Shown here: positions 5,235-5,380 of the stretch, piece after piece | How positions within the stretch are numbered: position 1 is the stretch's first letter | How the letters are laid out: each line of letters starts with the position of its first letter | Assembly (NCBI GenBank): GCA_034430335.1 | Contig: DAOUES010000002.1 | Location: 1-5,380, forward strand | DNA from: JAFGOY01 sp034430335 | GTDB lineage: Bacteria; Chloroflexota; Anaerolineae; Aggregatilineales; UBA3940 | Reading direction: 5' to 3' | Length of the DNA stretch: 5,380 nucleotides | Made by a program: the position numbers and the translations under genes | The notes under the pieces: generated by a model | Told to the model about the DNA's origin: nothing | Seen by the model: the letters and a program-made list of their open reading frames with translations, nothing else | The model's database searches: none

Positions 5235-5380
5235 GTGGTTCACAATGTCAGATACATCGTGTGGACAGTTGTGCTTACAGGCTGTTTGCTGCTCATGGCA
5301 GCCTGCTCCACAGAAGACACCACCTTCACTGTTGAACAGGAAGAAAGCAACGTCGTTGAATACGCCTTCGGGGGTGGTGA
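5235..5380 (+). CDS. Putative lipoprotein, N-terminal part (runs off the window)
   Basis: A GTG start with an excellent ribosome site opens a frame that stays open to the end of the window (48 complete codons). The product begins with a short n-region containing one Arg (R6), a hydrophobic stretch (about residues 8-22, IVWTVVLTGCLLLMA) and the lipobox MAAC with C24 as the likely lipidated residue. An acidic, Ser/Thr-rich linker follows (STEDTTFTVEQEES), then NVVEYAFGGG. It would be exported by Sec and anchored in the membrane by its N-terminal Cys. An earlier LTGC (C17) also fits a lipobox, but it falls in the middle of the hydrophobic core. The mature domain is not visible, so no function is assigned. 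It follows the permease on the same strand by 74 bases and may be a substrate-binding or accessory partner; that is an inference from position only. Confidence 0.8.
   Translation, partial: MVHNVRYIVWTVVLTGCLLLMAACSTEDTTFTVEQEESNVVEYAFGGG

Noticed and set aside
5153..5335. 60-codon frame starting at the end of the permease
   Set aside because: It overlaps the permease stop, has no ribosome site and no pattern; the GTG frame at 5235 with AGGAGG and a lipoprotein signal is preferred.

Overview
The window is a 5.4 kb piece of bacterial chromosome. It holds the end of a carotenoid desaturase gene, one complete insertion sequence, a decayed tetratricopeptide-repeat (TPR) gene, a large ABC-transporter permease that is split by a frameshift, and the first codons of a lipoprotein gene. 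No RNA gene, CRISPR array or plasmid or phage function is visible. The flavour of the transposase, the TPR protein ending in a zinc ribbon and the duplicated MacB/FtsX-type permease of about 800 residues fits Chloroflexota best, but this is an impression from protein style, not a proof. The lipoprotein signal peptide and lipobox fit any bacterium with lipoprotein processing.

Layout from left to right. Positions 3-692 (+) encode the C-terminal 229 residues of a CrtI-type phytoene desaturase. Its stop codon touches a perfect 10-bp inverted repeat (692-729). Positions 782-1759 are a 978-bp IS1595-family element with perfect 21-bp terminal inverted repeats. Its transposase is interrupted at a run of six A (1253-1258) and needs a +1 shift to be read through. 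Positions 1760-1862 are a short A+T-rich spacer with an 8-bp inverted repeat. Positions 1863-2648 (-) are a TPR/zinc-ribbon gene carrying one nonsense codon and two frameshifts. Positions 2649-2750 are the divergent spacer. It contains a 14-bp RNA hairpin that covers the Shine-Dalgarno sequence of the next gene and is followed by a short T-tract. Positions 2751-5160 (+) encode the permease, about 802 residues when joined, broken near 4134. A 74-bp spacer leads to a lipoprotein start at 5235, which runs off the window.

The permease and the lipoprotein lie on the same strand and could form an export or envelope-remodelling operon. Such a permease normally works with an ABC ATPase of the LolD/MacB class, and none is present here, so the ATPase may lie downstream or elsewhere. 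The carotenoid gene, the IS and the TPR pseudogene show no functional link to the permease. The most notable general feature is the density of reading-frame breaks: four indel-type breaks and one nonsense codon in about 3 kb. This means either a decaying accessory region or indel errors in the assembly. I see no convincing new biological system; the RBS-covering hairpin before the permease is the best regulatory lead.
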